A stretch of DNA of 64,000 bases from Lamellibrachia satsuma (GCA_033239005.1 BSQZ01000028.1:7957911-8021910), one strand, 5' to 3'. Shown: positions 35,521-46,630, numbered from the stretch's first letter. The notes: generated by a model not told the origin, from the letters alone. Made by a program: numbers and translations.

Positions 35521-36788
35521 CCCCACGATGAACTAGTTAGCCTGGCAACACACGTTCTAACCACTACGCTACTACGCCCCACGATGAACTAGTTAGCCTG
35601 GCAACACACGTTCTAACCACTACGCTACCGCGCCCCACGATGAACTAGTTAGCCTGGCAACACACGTTCTAACCACTACGCTACCGTGCCCCACGATGAA
35701 CTAGTTAGCCTGGCAACACACGTTCTAACCACTACGCTACTACGCCCCACGATGAACTAGTTAGCCTGGCAACACACGTTCTAACCACTACGCTACTACG
35801 CCCCACGATGAACTAGTTAGCCTGGCAACACACGTTCTAACCACTACGCTACCGCGCCCCACGATGAACTAGTTAGCCTGACAACACATGTTCTAACCAC
35901 TACGCTACCACGCCCCATGATGAACTAGTTAGCCTGGCAACACACGTTCTAACCACTATGCTACCGCGCCCCACGATGAACTAGTTAGCCTGACAACACA
36001 TGTTCTAACCACTACGCTACCGCGCCCCACGATGAACTAGTTAGCCTGACAACACACGTTCTAACCACTACGCTACCGCGCCCCACGATGAACTAGTTAG
36101 CCTGGCAACACACGTTCTAACCACTACGCTACCACGCCCCACGATGAACTAGTTAGCCTGGCAACACACGTTCTAACCACTACGCTACTACGCCCCACGA
36201 TGAACTAGTTAGCCTGGCAACACACGTTCTAACCACTACGCTACCGTGTCCCACGATGAACTAGTTAGCCTGGCAACACACGTTCTAACCACTACGCTAC
36301 TACGCCCCACGATGAACTAGTTAGCCTGGCAACACACGTTCTAACCACTACGCTACCGTGTCCCACGATGAACTAGTTAGCCTGGCAACACACGTTCTAA
36401 CCACTACGCTACTACGCCCCACGATGAACTAGTTAGCCTGGCAACACCCATTCTAACCACTACGCTACCGCGCCCCACGATGAACTAGTTAGCCTGGCAA
36501 CACACGTTCTAACCACTACGCTACCGTGCCCCACGATGAACTAGTTAGCCTGGCAACACACGTTCTAACCACTACGCTACCGTGCCCCACGATAAACTAG
36601 TTAGCCTGGCAACACACATTCTAACCACTACGCTACTACGCCCCACGATGAACTAGTTAGCCTGGCAACACCCATTCTAACCACTACGCTACCGAGCCCC
36701 ATGATGAACTAATTAGCCTGACAACACATGTTCTAACCACTACGCTACCGCGCCCCACGATGAACTAGTTAGCCTGACAACACATGTT
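35464..36788 (-). repeat. 56-bp minisatellite grown from the SINE tRNA-like head
   Basis: About 23 copies of a 56-bp unit equal to the SINE head between its B box and its 5' end. Every unit keeps an A-box core (minus TAGCGTAGTGG or a one-base variant) and the segment GCCAGGCTAACTAGTTCATC, but only the first unit is next to a B box. Variants include CTACTACG/CTACCGCG/CTACCGTG and CCTGGCAAC/CCTGACAAC. Confidence 0.9.
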
Positions 36789-37510
36789 GTGGCACCAAGA
36801 GTGACTTGCTGACAGCACAAGTGGAAGAGAATTAGCAACAAGAATTGGCCACTGACCTGACCAAGGGCAGGTAGCTTAGGACAGAGTGCATCCAGTGTAC
36901 AGGCATAGAATTGTGTGGGTTAGCCTGGGATGTCCACAATAGTGGTCCATGGCTGAGATGACTCTGCTGACATACAAGGACATGGCCTCCCTTCTGGGAG
37001 GACTCATCATGACTGTACCTGGCACAAGAAAGCATATAAAAGGATGCCAAAAATACAGTTAGTTAGTTTTGGTGGAAGAGAGTTAGAGTGAGTGTCAGTT
37101 TTAGTTTTGGTAGGAAGAAAGGACTGGGGAGGTGGGCGTAGATCTGTCATCATGTAGTTTTGGTGGGAAGAAAGGACTGGGGAGGTGGGCGTAGAAAGAC
37201 TGGGGAGGTGGGCGTAGATCTGTCATCATGTAGTTTTGGTGGGAAGAAAGGACTGGGGAGGTAGGCGTAGATCTGTCATCATGTAGGTTTGGTGGGAAGA
37301 AAGGACTGGGGAGGTGGGCGTACGACTACGCATAGATCTGTCATCATGTAGTCTTAGACAACAGAAATGATTGTCTATGTATGTAATTATATCATCTTTT
37401 GTCTGATTAAACTCATAACGAGCTTACCTGGAATCTTCTGAGTGAAGTGAGTTCTTTTTATTACCATGGTAATTGATGTCATCAAGCTAACCCTGAACGC
37501 AGTGGGGGGA
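36784..37510 (+). mobile_element. Possible solo LTR-like segment
   Basis: Starts TGTTGTGGCACC at the end of the SINE-derived array. It has a TATA-like CATATAAAAGG at about 37033, and after the 53-bp repeats a GATTAAAC polyadenylation-like site and an end region CCTGAACGCA. This is the architecture of an LTR, but no target duplication, primer-binding site or partner was found. Weak. Confidence 0.22.
37068..37350. repeat. 53-bp minisatellite, four to five copies
   Basis: Units with TAGTTTTGGTGGGAAGAAAG, GACTGGGGAGGTGGGCGTAG, ATCTGTCATCATG. One copy is internally shortened. Confidence 0.92.
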
Positions 37511-37737
37511 CGCTTGTGACTAGGTGACTAATGGTATAGCCGTAAGAAATGAGACATTCACTTACGTAAAATCAGCTTGTTTGTATACCAACATCAGAAA
37601 GACGGCTGGATTTGATAAGGTGTTGCCTATCCAGTATGCAGCTTAATTATCTGGTTTGGATATCAGCATGGACTGTCAGCAAACCCAGATTCATCCCAGT
37701 ACTTAGAGCAGCAGATAAACTTGGACACCAATTCTGC
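37351..37737. other. Spacer, no supported gene
   Basis: Unique DNA. A short open stretch at 37612-37740 runs into the next array and shows no domain. Confidence 0.45.
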
Positions 37738-38090
37738 CAACGTCTGCCAGCATTGCATGCAATGTCTGCCAGCATTGCATGTAATGTCCGCCAGCATTAC
37801 ATGCAATGTCTGCCAGCATTGCATTCAATGTCTGCCAGCATTGCATGCAATGTCCGCCAGCATTGCATGTAATGTCTGCCAGCATTGCATGCAATGTCTG
37901 CCAGCATTGCATTCAATGTCCGCCAGCATTGCATGTAATGTCTGCCAGCATTGCATGCAATGTCTGCCAGCATTGCATGCAATGTCTGCCAGCATTGCAT
38001 TCAATGTCCGCCAGCATTGCATGTAATGTCTGCCAGCATTGCATGCAATGTCCGCCAGCATTGCATGCAATGTTCGCCAGCATTGCACAT
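37738..38090. repeat. 22-bp minisatellite with internal palindrome
   Basis: Sixteen 22-bp units TGTCTGCCAGCATTGCATGC plus AA. Most contain the perfect palindrome TTGCATGCAA; variants are TTGCATGTAA and TTGCATTCAA. Confidence 0.97.
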
Positions 38091-38093
38091 ATT

Positions 38094-38099
38094 TGTATG

Positions 38100-38133
<34 letters not shown>

Positions 38134-38160
38134 TGTATGTATGTATGTATGTATGTGTGT
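38094..38160. repeat. (GTAT)n microsatellite
   Basis: About 15 GTAT tetranucleotides, directly after the 22-bp array. Confidence 0.97.
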
Positions 38161-38206
38161 GACAAGAATTCCTTGATGGATGTGAATTAAGTATACTATC
38201 ACGTTT

Positions 38207-38521
38207 TCCCACAAACAGAGCAGCACAAAACACTTGCCACCCACAACGGATACACTACGTCATCATTTCCTCAGGGTCAACTTCCTAGTTGTTGTGTGGC
38301 AGCAGGCACACATAGCTAAACCAGTCTTACCATCACCTGTTGGCAAAGGCTGGAGGAGAGGTGGTGGTGAACTGAAGCCAGAGTTTATGAGCCAGAATCC
38401 AGCACCTGTGGCATGTTGATATGTTGTTCTTGTGTATCATCAAAATGGTACGGACTGCTTCAATCGTGTGAAATATCTGCTCAGTTGTGATTCGTCTTCC
38501 TCAGACAACGAGGATGACTAA
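38207..38521 (+). pseudogene. C-terminal fragment of the same invertebrate protein family (TDTLRHHFLRVNF region)
   Basis: The frame runs through LPPTTDTLRHHFLRVNF, an aromatic VVVWQQ step, PSPVGKGW, a short acidic/basic linker and QNPAPVAC to a TGA at 38417-38419. It then continues in the same frame through a stretch with NGTDCFNRVKYLLSC to an acidic end SSSSDNEDD and a TAA at 38519-38521. The order (T-D-x-L-R-H-H, V-x-W, PSPVG-x-GW, PAP, cysteine-rich end) is that of the C terminus of the uncharacterised proteins to which the 31745 fragment also seems to belong. The cysteine tail is reduced and one stop lies in frame, so this is a decayed copy or an exon of a dying gene. Confidence 0.6.
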
Positions 38522-39423
38522 TTTCAAGATTATGAGTCATTACTTGGTGCATGTGATTTTATGAATATCCTTTGTTTCCTTGTCAACATGAACTGTACAA
38601 CTAATATCTAATACACATTTATGATTGTGGTGGGATTGTGTCGACAAATATTCTAATCGAATGATAATGGTGAGTAACAATGTGTGCACTATGCTTATGT
38701 TGTAGATCATTCATAATTGTACACCTGCATTACACTTAGATAGCTAAGTGTGTATGTGCTAGCTTTGTAATGTTTGTTGCCAAATGTTATTTATATAGTA
38801 ATATTAATAACATAACATAAGAGCCAGGAATGAGTTTATTGATAGCAGAGATGTTTGTTCTAATATATGAAGATGATATGGCAACACGATACCTGCACTA
38901 GATTATTATGACTTGAAACTTTGCAGTTTCATGTGTTCTAATTAGTTTCATGTGTTCTAATTAGTTTCATGTGTTTATGGTCATGAAGCATAATTTTGTA
39001 CCAACAATACAATAGGATTGACTGTGTAAGAATTTAAACCATTGAGAAGACAGAGATGATAAAAATAGTAGGTATTTGTATGAGTGTCAATGTAGACATG
39101 ACTTGTCAACTAATATGTTGCATTTTCATGTATGTAATTATATATAATGTTGTTGAATAAATATTATTTTGGATAATATAAGTTCAATGGACATAACTAT
39201 ACATTTGCATGTTCATGGAATAAGGTTTTACAGAACTTGGCATAGTTTAGTACATACATAATCCCAAGATATGGATAAATCATCTTATATAAATACATAT
39301 TTCCTCAATGGACATTATAATATCAATGGCCATAATTTATAAATGGTCATTGTTTATCAATGGCCATTATTAAATATTGTATCATGCCATGCAAGCCAAT
39401 AAATAAATGTTCATAAATGACAT
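38522..39423. other. AT-rich spacer, no gene seen
   Basis: Contains a small direct repeat GTTTCATGTGTTCTAATTA (two copies near 38927-38966) and AATAAA at about 39157, which could serve polyadenylation. No coding motif. Confidence 0.5.
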
Positions 39424-39846
39424 CCATCTGACCAGGGAACCTTAGACCACAGGCAACAACTCTGGCAGTTCAAACATCTGACCAGGGAACCTTAGACCAC
39501 AGGCAACAACTCTGGCAGTTCAAACATCTGACCAGGGAACCTTAGACCACAGGCAACAACTCTGGCAGTTCAAACATCTGACCAGGGAACCTTAGAACAC
39601 AGGCAACAACTCTGGCAGTTCAAACATCTGACCAGGGAACCTTAGACCACAGGCAACAACTCTGGCAGTTCAAACATCTGACCAGGGAACCTTAGACCAC
39701 AGGCAACAACTCTGGCAGTTCAAACATCTGACCAGGGAACCTTAGACCACAGGCAACAACTCTGGCAGTTCAAACATCTGACCAGGGAACCTTAGACCAC
39801 AGGCAACAACTCTGGCAGTTCAAACATCTGACCAGGGACCCTTAGA
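39424..39846. repeat. 50-bp minisatellite, eight copies
   Basis: Near-identical units CATCTGACCAGGGAACCTTA, GACCACAGGCAACAACTCTG, GCAGTTCAAA. Confidence 0.97.
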
Positions 39847-40722
39847 CAAGTCATTATCTAGGCTTGTGTTTTCAGTTGGCCTCAGACTAAGAGGGGGTGG
39901 ACACCAGACACCCTGCCACCTGTGGTATTGACCTGGTGAACCATACAGCTAGACTGCCCCTTCCTCAGGGCAGACACAACCTGTCTGGACTCATGTGGTC
40001 ATTTACTGCCATTAAGACAAGGCTGCTTAGTCACATGTATGATTAATTTAAGAAAAAAACAATACCAGCTGTTGCCACCCACAGTTTCCTAAGTCAAGTG
40101 TGGCTGGAGGAGGCCCTCTCATGGTACTTGGCACAAGGAGTACTTGGTACCGAGATTACCAAGCAGAGAGAGAGAGAGAGAGTACCTGATATGGGGAGTA
40201 CTTGGCACAGGGTCAATCAGGAGGTACTTCCATCTGTACTTACAAAAAATATTGTGTTGCTAATAAGAATTTGGAATTCAAAATGGAAAGCGGCAGCGAA
40301 AGTTGCAAAAATTAAGAGGATGATTCTTTGGTAAAAAATTTGTCTTTGATCGACATTGCCGAGAATGAGCCCATTCATTGAACATTTTTAATCATACCTA
40401 TCTCTGCAATAATAATAATTATGATTGCGATTGAAATCATTATTACACAATGTTAAGCTATACATAATTCTGGAACTTTTTCAATGGTGCATCTGTTACA
40501 CCAAAAAACTCAAGTATGTCAAATGCAACTTTTTATCGATTCCGACATATTAAAAATGTTTAGTGTATGATGTTGCTACCACTACTTTTTATATTTGGGA
40601 TATTTCAACATGTAAGAGTACAAAAAGGCGTGCATATAATCCGATAATGAGACCTCTTTGCAATGTTTTATTTTGTTCAACAGCAAGAGAAAATTGTTAA
40701 TGCCTACAACAACTAAAAGCCT
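39847..40722. other. Spacer, no gene seen
   Basis: Short AGTACTTGG and GAGTACTTGG repeats near 40118-40230 and a brief (AG)n at 40166-40182. Otherwise AT-rich. Confidence 0.5.
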
Positions 40723-40820
40723 AACAATTGTGAAGTATCTAGATGCCATACACCCATAGATAATAAATAGAACAATTGTGAAGTATCTAGATGCCATACA
40801 CCCATAGACATAAATAGAAC
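40723..40820. repeat. Tandem duplication of about 50 bp
   Basis: ACAATTGTGAAGTATCTAGA through ACCCATAGA...AATAGA occurs twice in succession. Confidence 0.9.
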
Positions 40821-41792
40821 ACCCTTTAGTAAAACAAGATGACTAAGCCCTTATCAGTTGACACATGATAAAGTGATGCCGGCATGGACCAGTGACATTC
40901 ATGCTGCTGCACGGCCAGAACCCACTGGAGGCCCAGTGTTTATACTGTACAGCACCCAGTCTTCATCATATATCTATAGATATACAGTACTAATAAGAGA
41001 TTGTTACTACATAGCTATATATACCTAATACCTTATTACATGCATGATCTATCCATGCACCTTGTATATCAAACATCATAACATATTAACTATAACAGTA
41101 GCACCAATATACATGATCGAAACTGAACTTTCTGAAGTGCTCTATACATGTATTAGGTAATGACTGCAAATTGTAAAAATCTCATTAAGCCCTAATGGAC
41201 ATTTTTCTCTAAGGTCCCAAAAATATTCTTTTCCCATCTTCCAACACATTCCCCAGCAGCTCCACCTGCAGATCAAGATCTTTTTCGAATGTTATCTGGC
41301 CAACTTGCAAAGTCATGTAAAGAAATGTGCTCTCTCATTTAAGCTGTCAATTGTTTTAGTAGGCAACCTTTCACATGGTTTGTCAAACAAATGCATAGAA
41401 TGAATGTGAATGTTGCAATGTGTACATAATTAGTTACGTGATAGTGGTTCATACAACGAAGAAAAGGCAAACGACGATCAAAAAGGGGAGAACCTTATTA
41501 AATGCTTAATAAAGAAAAAAATCTTATTAATGAGCTGACATCTAGTGGAGTTTTAAAAATGAGTTACAAATATGCATACACACATGCACACATTATTTAT
41601 AAAACTGAATCCTACCCTTAGAACATTTTATGTTGCACCCAATCAATGTGACTACTGGGAAACACTTAATGTACGCTCCCCCAAGAAAAACAAACGTATC
41701 TGTAATATATTGATATTTCAGAACATTTTCGAAACTGTTACATTCATTCACATATACACTAACACAGCACAAACATTTGCGACATAAATTAC
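40821..41792. other. AT-rich spacer downstream of the THAP exon
   Basis: If the THAP exon is functional this would be its intron. I looked for the rest of the domain (W-x-P motif, LCSxHF) on the minus strand and did not find it. Confidence 0.45.
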
Positions 41793-41865
41793 CTGAAAAT
41801 AACGAGATGTTAGATCCTGTCTTCTGTCGATTCGTACAACTGTAAGCCACACAGGAAATAACCAT
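41793..41865 (-). CDS. Candidate first coding exon of a THAP-domain protein
   Basis: An ATG at 41865 opens a 24-codon stretch that reads as the start of a THAP zinc finger: MVISC, four residues to a second cysteine (C-VAYS-C), then TNR and a GS-x-IS-L-F segment. It is followed by CAG and GTAATT, a usable donor. In vertebrate THAP genes the first coding exon often ends at about this codon, within the domain. THAP domains bind DNA through a C2CH zinc site; the later Cys and His should lie in exon 2, which I could not find, so the gene may be broken, continue far downstream or belong to a transposon. The open frame also extends upstream to 41961, probably as 5' UTR. Confidence 0.5.
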
Positions 41866-42494
41866 ATTCGTTGTCCCACAACTTTCTCCAGCAAGCTTCC
41901 AAAATGTTTGTCTTGAAGAGTTAAACACTAATGCACCTATGAACAACCCAACTGCCCACACTTATAACACAACTGCTGGGACCACCCTCACCCAAATTAG
42001 TAATCAGTCTGGTGGCCATGCCCCATTAAGAACAAATGACATTGACAAATCTTCAAGTTAATTGGTTCCTGGTGTCATCATCACTGGCTACTAGCCTGAG
42101 AAGTTTATACTTCTCTGGTAGCCACCTCATCTTCATTGCTTTTGTTTGCCTTATATTGTACATGATGATGGTGAGGAGGAAATACATTAACTTACTTACT
42201 CACTTACTTACTTACTTACTTACTTACATATGTTAGACAACTATTTGTAACATGCTATGTTCACACTATAAACAGTACTACCCTATGTGTCATGCAGTGG
42301 ATGCAACTGTTTCTGCCGTGCAATGAGATGCCGGCCAGTGGTCCACACCCCCTTCACTGCAGTGAGCTGGCTTATCATTCTTGTTTATAGGGGGTGATTA
42401 ATGATGTAACTCTATGCATACACCCAACCTGTAAATGCAACTTGTGATTAAAGCATGCTAGTGCTGCCACCTACTGAATAACTGTGCTACCACT
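41866..42494. other. Spacer; (ACTT)n tract near 42190
   Basis: Unique DNA with an ACTT tetranucleotide run at about 42192-42229. No gene recognised. Confidence 0.5.
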
Positions 42495-42750
42495 CAATGT
42501 CACAAACTCTCCTGACAGGCTCTACTCAATGTCACAAACTATTCAGACAGGCTCTACTAAATGTCACAAACTCTCCTGACAGGCTCTAGTCAATGTCACA
42601 AACTCTCCTGAGAGGCTCTACTCAATGTCACAAACTCTCCTGACAGGATCCACAATATGTCGCACACTCCTTAGACAGGATCCATTCAATGTCACAAATT
42701 ATTCAGACAGGCTCCACACAATGTCACAAACTCTTCAGACAGGTTCCAGT
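42495..42750. repeat. 32-bp minisatellite
   Basis: Eight imperfect copies of AATGTCACAAACTCTCCTGA, CAGGCTCTACTC. Confidence 0.92.
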
Positions 42751-43077
42751 GTAGTTTCTCTGCTTCTTTGGTGAACTTTTTTTATTCAGTAGCATCACTC
42801 AAACAAAACAATTTTGGTGAACCAGTTTGTATGTAGACATTTCTAATGTGTGGCTCAGTTATCATTTAGGGCACATAGACTCTGACGGATTAAAAAAGTC
42901 TCAATTATACAAATATTGTTGTTATTAATTTTTATTAATCTAGAGAAAATATAAACCAACAATAAATGAGACATATTCAATGTAACCATATTAATTAGCT
43001 GAAGAGAGAAAGGCCTAACACAAGAAGATCACTTAGCATTACTTCTTGCTTTGCATATACTTCTACTATATTACACT
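42751..43077. other. AT-rich spacer, nothing recognised
   Basis: No motif on either strand. Confidence 0.5.
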
Positions 43078-43945
43078 GTTAGAGACAGTGAGCCAGCATG
43101 GAGGAGATTCGTGTGAGCCAGCATGGAGGAGACTCCTGTGAGCCTGTGAGGAGGAGACTCCTGTGAGCCTGTGAGGAGGAGACTCCTGTGAGCCTGTGAG
43201 GAGGAGACTCCTGTGAGTCTGTATGGAGGGGATTCCCGTGAGCTTGTGAGAAGACTAATGTGAACCTGTATGGAGGAGACTCCAGTGATCCTGTGTGGAG
43301 GAGACTCCTGTGAGCCTGTGTGGAGAAGACTCATGTGAGCCTGTAATGCTGTATGGAGTAGAGTCTTGTGAGCCAGCGTGGAGCAGACTCCTGTGAACTT
43401 GTATGGCAGAGATCATATGAGTCAGCATGGAGGAGACTCCTGTGAGCCTGTGTGCAGGAGACTCCTGTGTGGCTGTGTGCAGGAGACTCCTGCGTGGCTG
43501 TGTGCAGGAGACTCCTGTGAGGCTGTGTGCAGGAGACTCCTGTATGGCTGTGTGCAGGAGACTCCTGTGTGGCTGTGTGCAGGAGACTCCTGTGAGGCTG
43601 TGTGCAGGAGACTCCTGTGTGGCTGTGTGCAGGAGACTCCTGTGAGGCTGTGTGCAGGAGACTCCTGTGTGGCTGTGTGCAGGAGACTTCTGTGAGGCTG
43701 TGTGCAGGAGACTCCTGTGAGGCTGTGTGCAGGAGACTCATGTGTGGCTGTGTGCAGGAGACTCCTGTGTGGCTGTGTGCAGGAGACTCCTGTGAGGCTG
43801 TGTGCAGGAGACTCCTGTGTGGCTGTGTGCAGGAGACTCCTGTGAGGCTGTGTGCAGGAGACTCCTGTGAGGCTGTGTGCAGGAGACTCCTGTGTGGCTG
43901 TGTGCAGGAGACTCCTGTGAGGCTGTGTGCAGGAGACTCATGTGG
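43078..43945. repeat. 25-bp minisatellite (CAGGAGACTCCTGTG family)
   Basis: The right part (43440-43940) has about 20 regular 25-bp units CTCCTGTGTGGCTGTGTGCA, GGAGA, with GTGTGG/GTGAGG variants. The left part is a degenerate GAGGAGACTCCTGTGAGCCT version. Each unit holds the palindrome GGAGACTCC in extended form CAGGAGACTCCTG. Because 25 is not a multiple of three, the open frames rotate through three peptides and are spurious. Confidence 0.95.
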
Positions 43946-44078
43946 CACTGCTGTTGTTGACCTGCCACACAACACAGGTCTGTAAAAACTGACTAAAGTT
44001 GCTGAGTGAAAGTGGTACAGTTACTTAAGACAGTCCCCAACTTCCAGGCACATTTGCATCCAGGTATCACAGCAGGCA

Positions 44079-44082
<4 letters not shown>
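43946..44082. other. Short spacer
   Basis: Nothing recognised. Confidence 0.5.

Positions 44083-44153
<71 letters not shown>
44083..44153. repeat. (GA)n microsatellite
   Basis: About 35 AG dinucleotides. Confidence 0.98.
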
Positions 44154-44155
<2 letters not shown>

Positions 44156-44483
44156 TGATTTGTCAATTATATATAAAGTTGAGAAAACAACAATAAAATA
44201 TAATCATGCAATGATTCTATCATCTCAGCAGGTGCCGTAAATTCTGAGAATCTGCTAAGTACGGATTTAATAAGATATATGATGTCTGCTGGATCAGATA
44301 ACAACAACATAACATGTCAATATCTGAATGACACATGAAGAGTTTCAATTATCTATAAAATTACTAATGTTACTAAAAGGTAGACAATCCATTTTGTTTG
44401 GTGCTTTCATCATGTAGATACAGTGCCAAGCAGCTTACTCCACTTGGCAACCAGCTGTGAGCAGGAGCTATGTGTGAGCAACT
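44154..44483. other. Spacer, nothing recognised
   Basis: AT-rich unique DNA. Confidence 0.5.
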
Positions 44484-44595
44484 ACAGGCTTCTATGAGGC
44501 TACATGCTTCTATGAGGCAAGAGGTTTCTGTGAGGCTACAGGCTTCTATGAAGCTACAGGCTTCTATAAGGCTACAGACTTCTATGAGGACACTT
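44484..44595. repeat. 18-bp minisatellite
   Basis: Six units around GGCTACAGGCTTCTATGA. Confidence 0.9.
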
Positions 44596-44684
44596 ACCTA
44601 AAACACAACGAACAAGATATGTTTCCTCAACACACAAGTAGCCTTAACACAAGTATTAGCCTATCCCTCAACAAAGTAGTCATA

Positions 44685-44915
44685 CACCACAGGATCATAC
44701 ACCACAGGATCATACACCACAGGATCATACATCAAGGGATCATACACTATGTGAACATATACAGACTGTACCATGGGATCATACACCATGATATTGTACA
44801 CAATGGGATCATACGGGATCACACACTACATGTACACATACCATGGGATCACACACCACAGTATTGCACACCATGGGATCATACACCATGGGATCATGCA
44901 CCAAATGATTCATCT
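44685..44915. repeat. GGGATCATACACCA repeat, relative of the 27.2-kb array
   Basis: Short CACAGGATCATACAC units surround one segment (CATCAAGGGATCATACACTA, TGTGAACATATACAGACTGT) that is nearly identical to units at 27186-27556. Confidence 0.88.
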
Positions 44916-45178
44916 CCATACCACAGTAGATCAGTGCTGCACAGGAATATGCAAGACATAGATTGCAGACTTACTATACTTATGTAAATGAGACACAAAA
45001 AGTGATAGCGTTTCATCATCATGTGACATGTAGCAAAAAGATAATTCAGCATGGAATGTCTTGAATAAAGCAGCTTGCTGTGGCAGACATAAGGGCGTGT
45101 CAAGTTCTTAGTGAAGAACATGAAAACAAACAAAGAGGCTCTGACCCACCCGTGCCGCTGCTAACCACAAGCAAAATA

Positions 45179-45438
45179 CTACACCGAAAACAGAGCCAAA
45201 AATGTGAAGAAAAAAAGATGAGAGATGACACAGCAGAGAAGTTGAGTGACAGATAGTATGGTGACATAAAGATCATCTTTGTCATGGAAATCATCTGTCA
45301 CTGCAGGTATGCTACTACAGCAAAGCCTTGTCAGTGTGTCAGTCCACACCTGCAGCATGCCTAGACTGCTGGATAAGTGCAGCAACTCTACTGCATTGTC
45401 TAAGGTAACCTTGCTTGAATTCATATCAGGCAAATCCC
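45179..45438 (-). CDS. Candidate exon, C-terminal part of a BTB domain
   Basis: On the minus strand TGTGTATTTCAG at 45439-45450 is a strong acceptor. The following frame reads (G)GDLPD, then VTLDNAVELLHLSSSLGML, then a WTDTLTRLCC stretch. The pattern V-x-x-D-N-x-V-E-L-L-x-L-(A/S)-x-x-L resembles the helix pair after the 'FIYSG' turn of BTB/POZ domains, which mediate dimerisation and cullin-3 binding in zinc-finger and kelch proteins. The split GG at the exon start fits a phase-1 intron after Y-S-G. The frame stays open to 45179, but the end is probably a donor near 45370-45300 or a run into intron. The upstream BTB exon was not located. Confidence 0.45.
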
Positions 45439-45579
45439 CTGAAATACACAGTAAAAACTATTTTCCCATTGAGCATGCCATTAAAAAAGGTTATTCTGCA
45501 CCACTGTAAACAATAAAGACCTGGAATGCTGTCTTCATCTAAGATCCCAGGCACTTTGTGGGTAGCTTCATTACCTCTC
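45439..45579. other. Short spacer / putative intron
   Basis: Pyrimidine-richer on the minus strand immediately before the putative BTB exon. Confidence 0.4.
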
Positions 45580-46150
45580 CAAATACCTGTTCTCCAGGTG
45601 TAACCCTGCACTGCGTCTTTGACGTAATAATACCTGTTCTCCAGGTGTAACCCTGCACGGCGTCTTTGAGGTAATAATACTTGTTCTCCAGGTGTAACCC
45701 TGCACGGCGTCTTTGAGGTAATAATACCTGTTCTCCAGGTGTAACCCTGCACGGCGTCTTTGAGGTAATAATACCTGTTCTCCAGGTGTAACCCTGCACG
45801 GCGTCTTTGAGGTAATAATACCTGTTCTCCAGGTGTAACCCTGCATGGCGTCTTTGAGGTAATAATACCTGTTCTCCAGGTGTAACCCTGCACAGCGTCT
45901 TTGAGGTAATAATACCTGTTCTCCAGGTGTAACCTGCACAGCGTCTTTGAGGTAATAATACCTGTTCTCCAGGTGTAACCCTGCACGGCGTCTTTGACGT
46001 AATAATACCTGTTCTCCAGGTGTAACCCTGCACGGCGTCTTTGACGTAATAATACCTGTTCTCCAGGTGTAACCCTGCACGGCGTCTTTGAGGTAATAAT
46101 ACCTGTTCTCCAGGTGTAACCCTGCACGGCGTCTTTGAGGTAATAAAACC
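45580..46150. repeat. 47-bp minisatellite, twelve copies
   Basis: Units CCTGTTCTCCAGGTGTAACC, CTGCACGGCGTCTTTGAGGT, AATAATA. The GAGGTAAT/GACGTAAT variant is grouped at both sides. The minus-strand open frames rotate through three peptides (47 is not divisible by three) and are spurious. Confidence 0.97.
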
Positions 46151-46630
46151 TGTACTGTTAGTGTTAGCAATATACCAATATGTGCACTTTGTCAAACCAA
46201 AAGGTGAAAGATGAATGTCACAAGGTACACACACATTCATCCTACCACGAGGGCGTAAGGCCTTTATGAATGTGCCCACTAACCACAATAATTAAACACC
46301 CTCCACACAAACATCGCCACTACGTCGTTATCCATATCAAATCATAAATACTTCTGCACTTAAAAAATTTTTGCAATTCATTCAATATTGGCAGATATTT
46401 TACTTACTACATTAAGCTTAGCCTACAGAATGTCTCTAACTATAACAATAACTATTATTCAGCTTCACAGTAATCCAAATCAGATCACCTGTACATAGTA
46501 ATTACTATTGCACTTTGAAAACTGTAAGTATTGAGTGTATGTAATGTTTTCTTATCAGTATAACCTGGCCACATTGGTTGGTTTCGCAAGAGGTCAGAGA
46601 TGAGTGTAAGTGAAACATTGAAAGAAAAGA
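46151..46630. other. Spacer, no gene seen
   Basis: Unique AT-rich DNA up to the 3' end of the CR1 element. Confidence 0.5.

Noticed and set aside
35344..35526. Sixty-codon open frame on the minus strand
   Set aside because: It is the conceptual translation of the tRNA-like SINE head and body, a common artefact.
36784..37510. Complete LTR retrotransposon
   Set aside because: No second LTR, primer-binding site, gag or pol is present. At most a solo LTR, kept only as a low-confidence feature.
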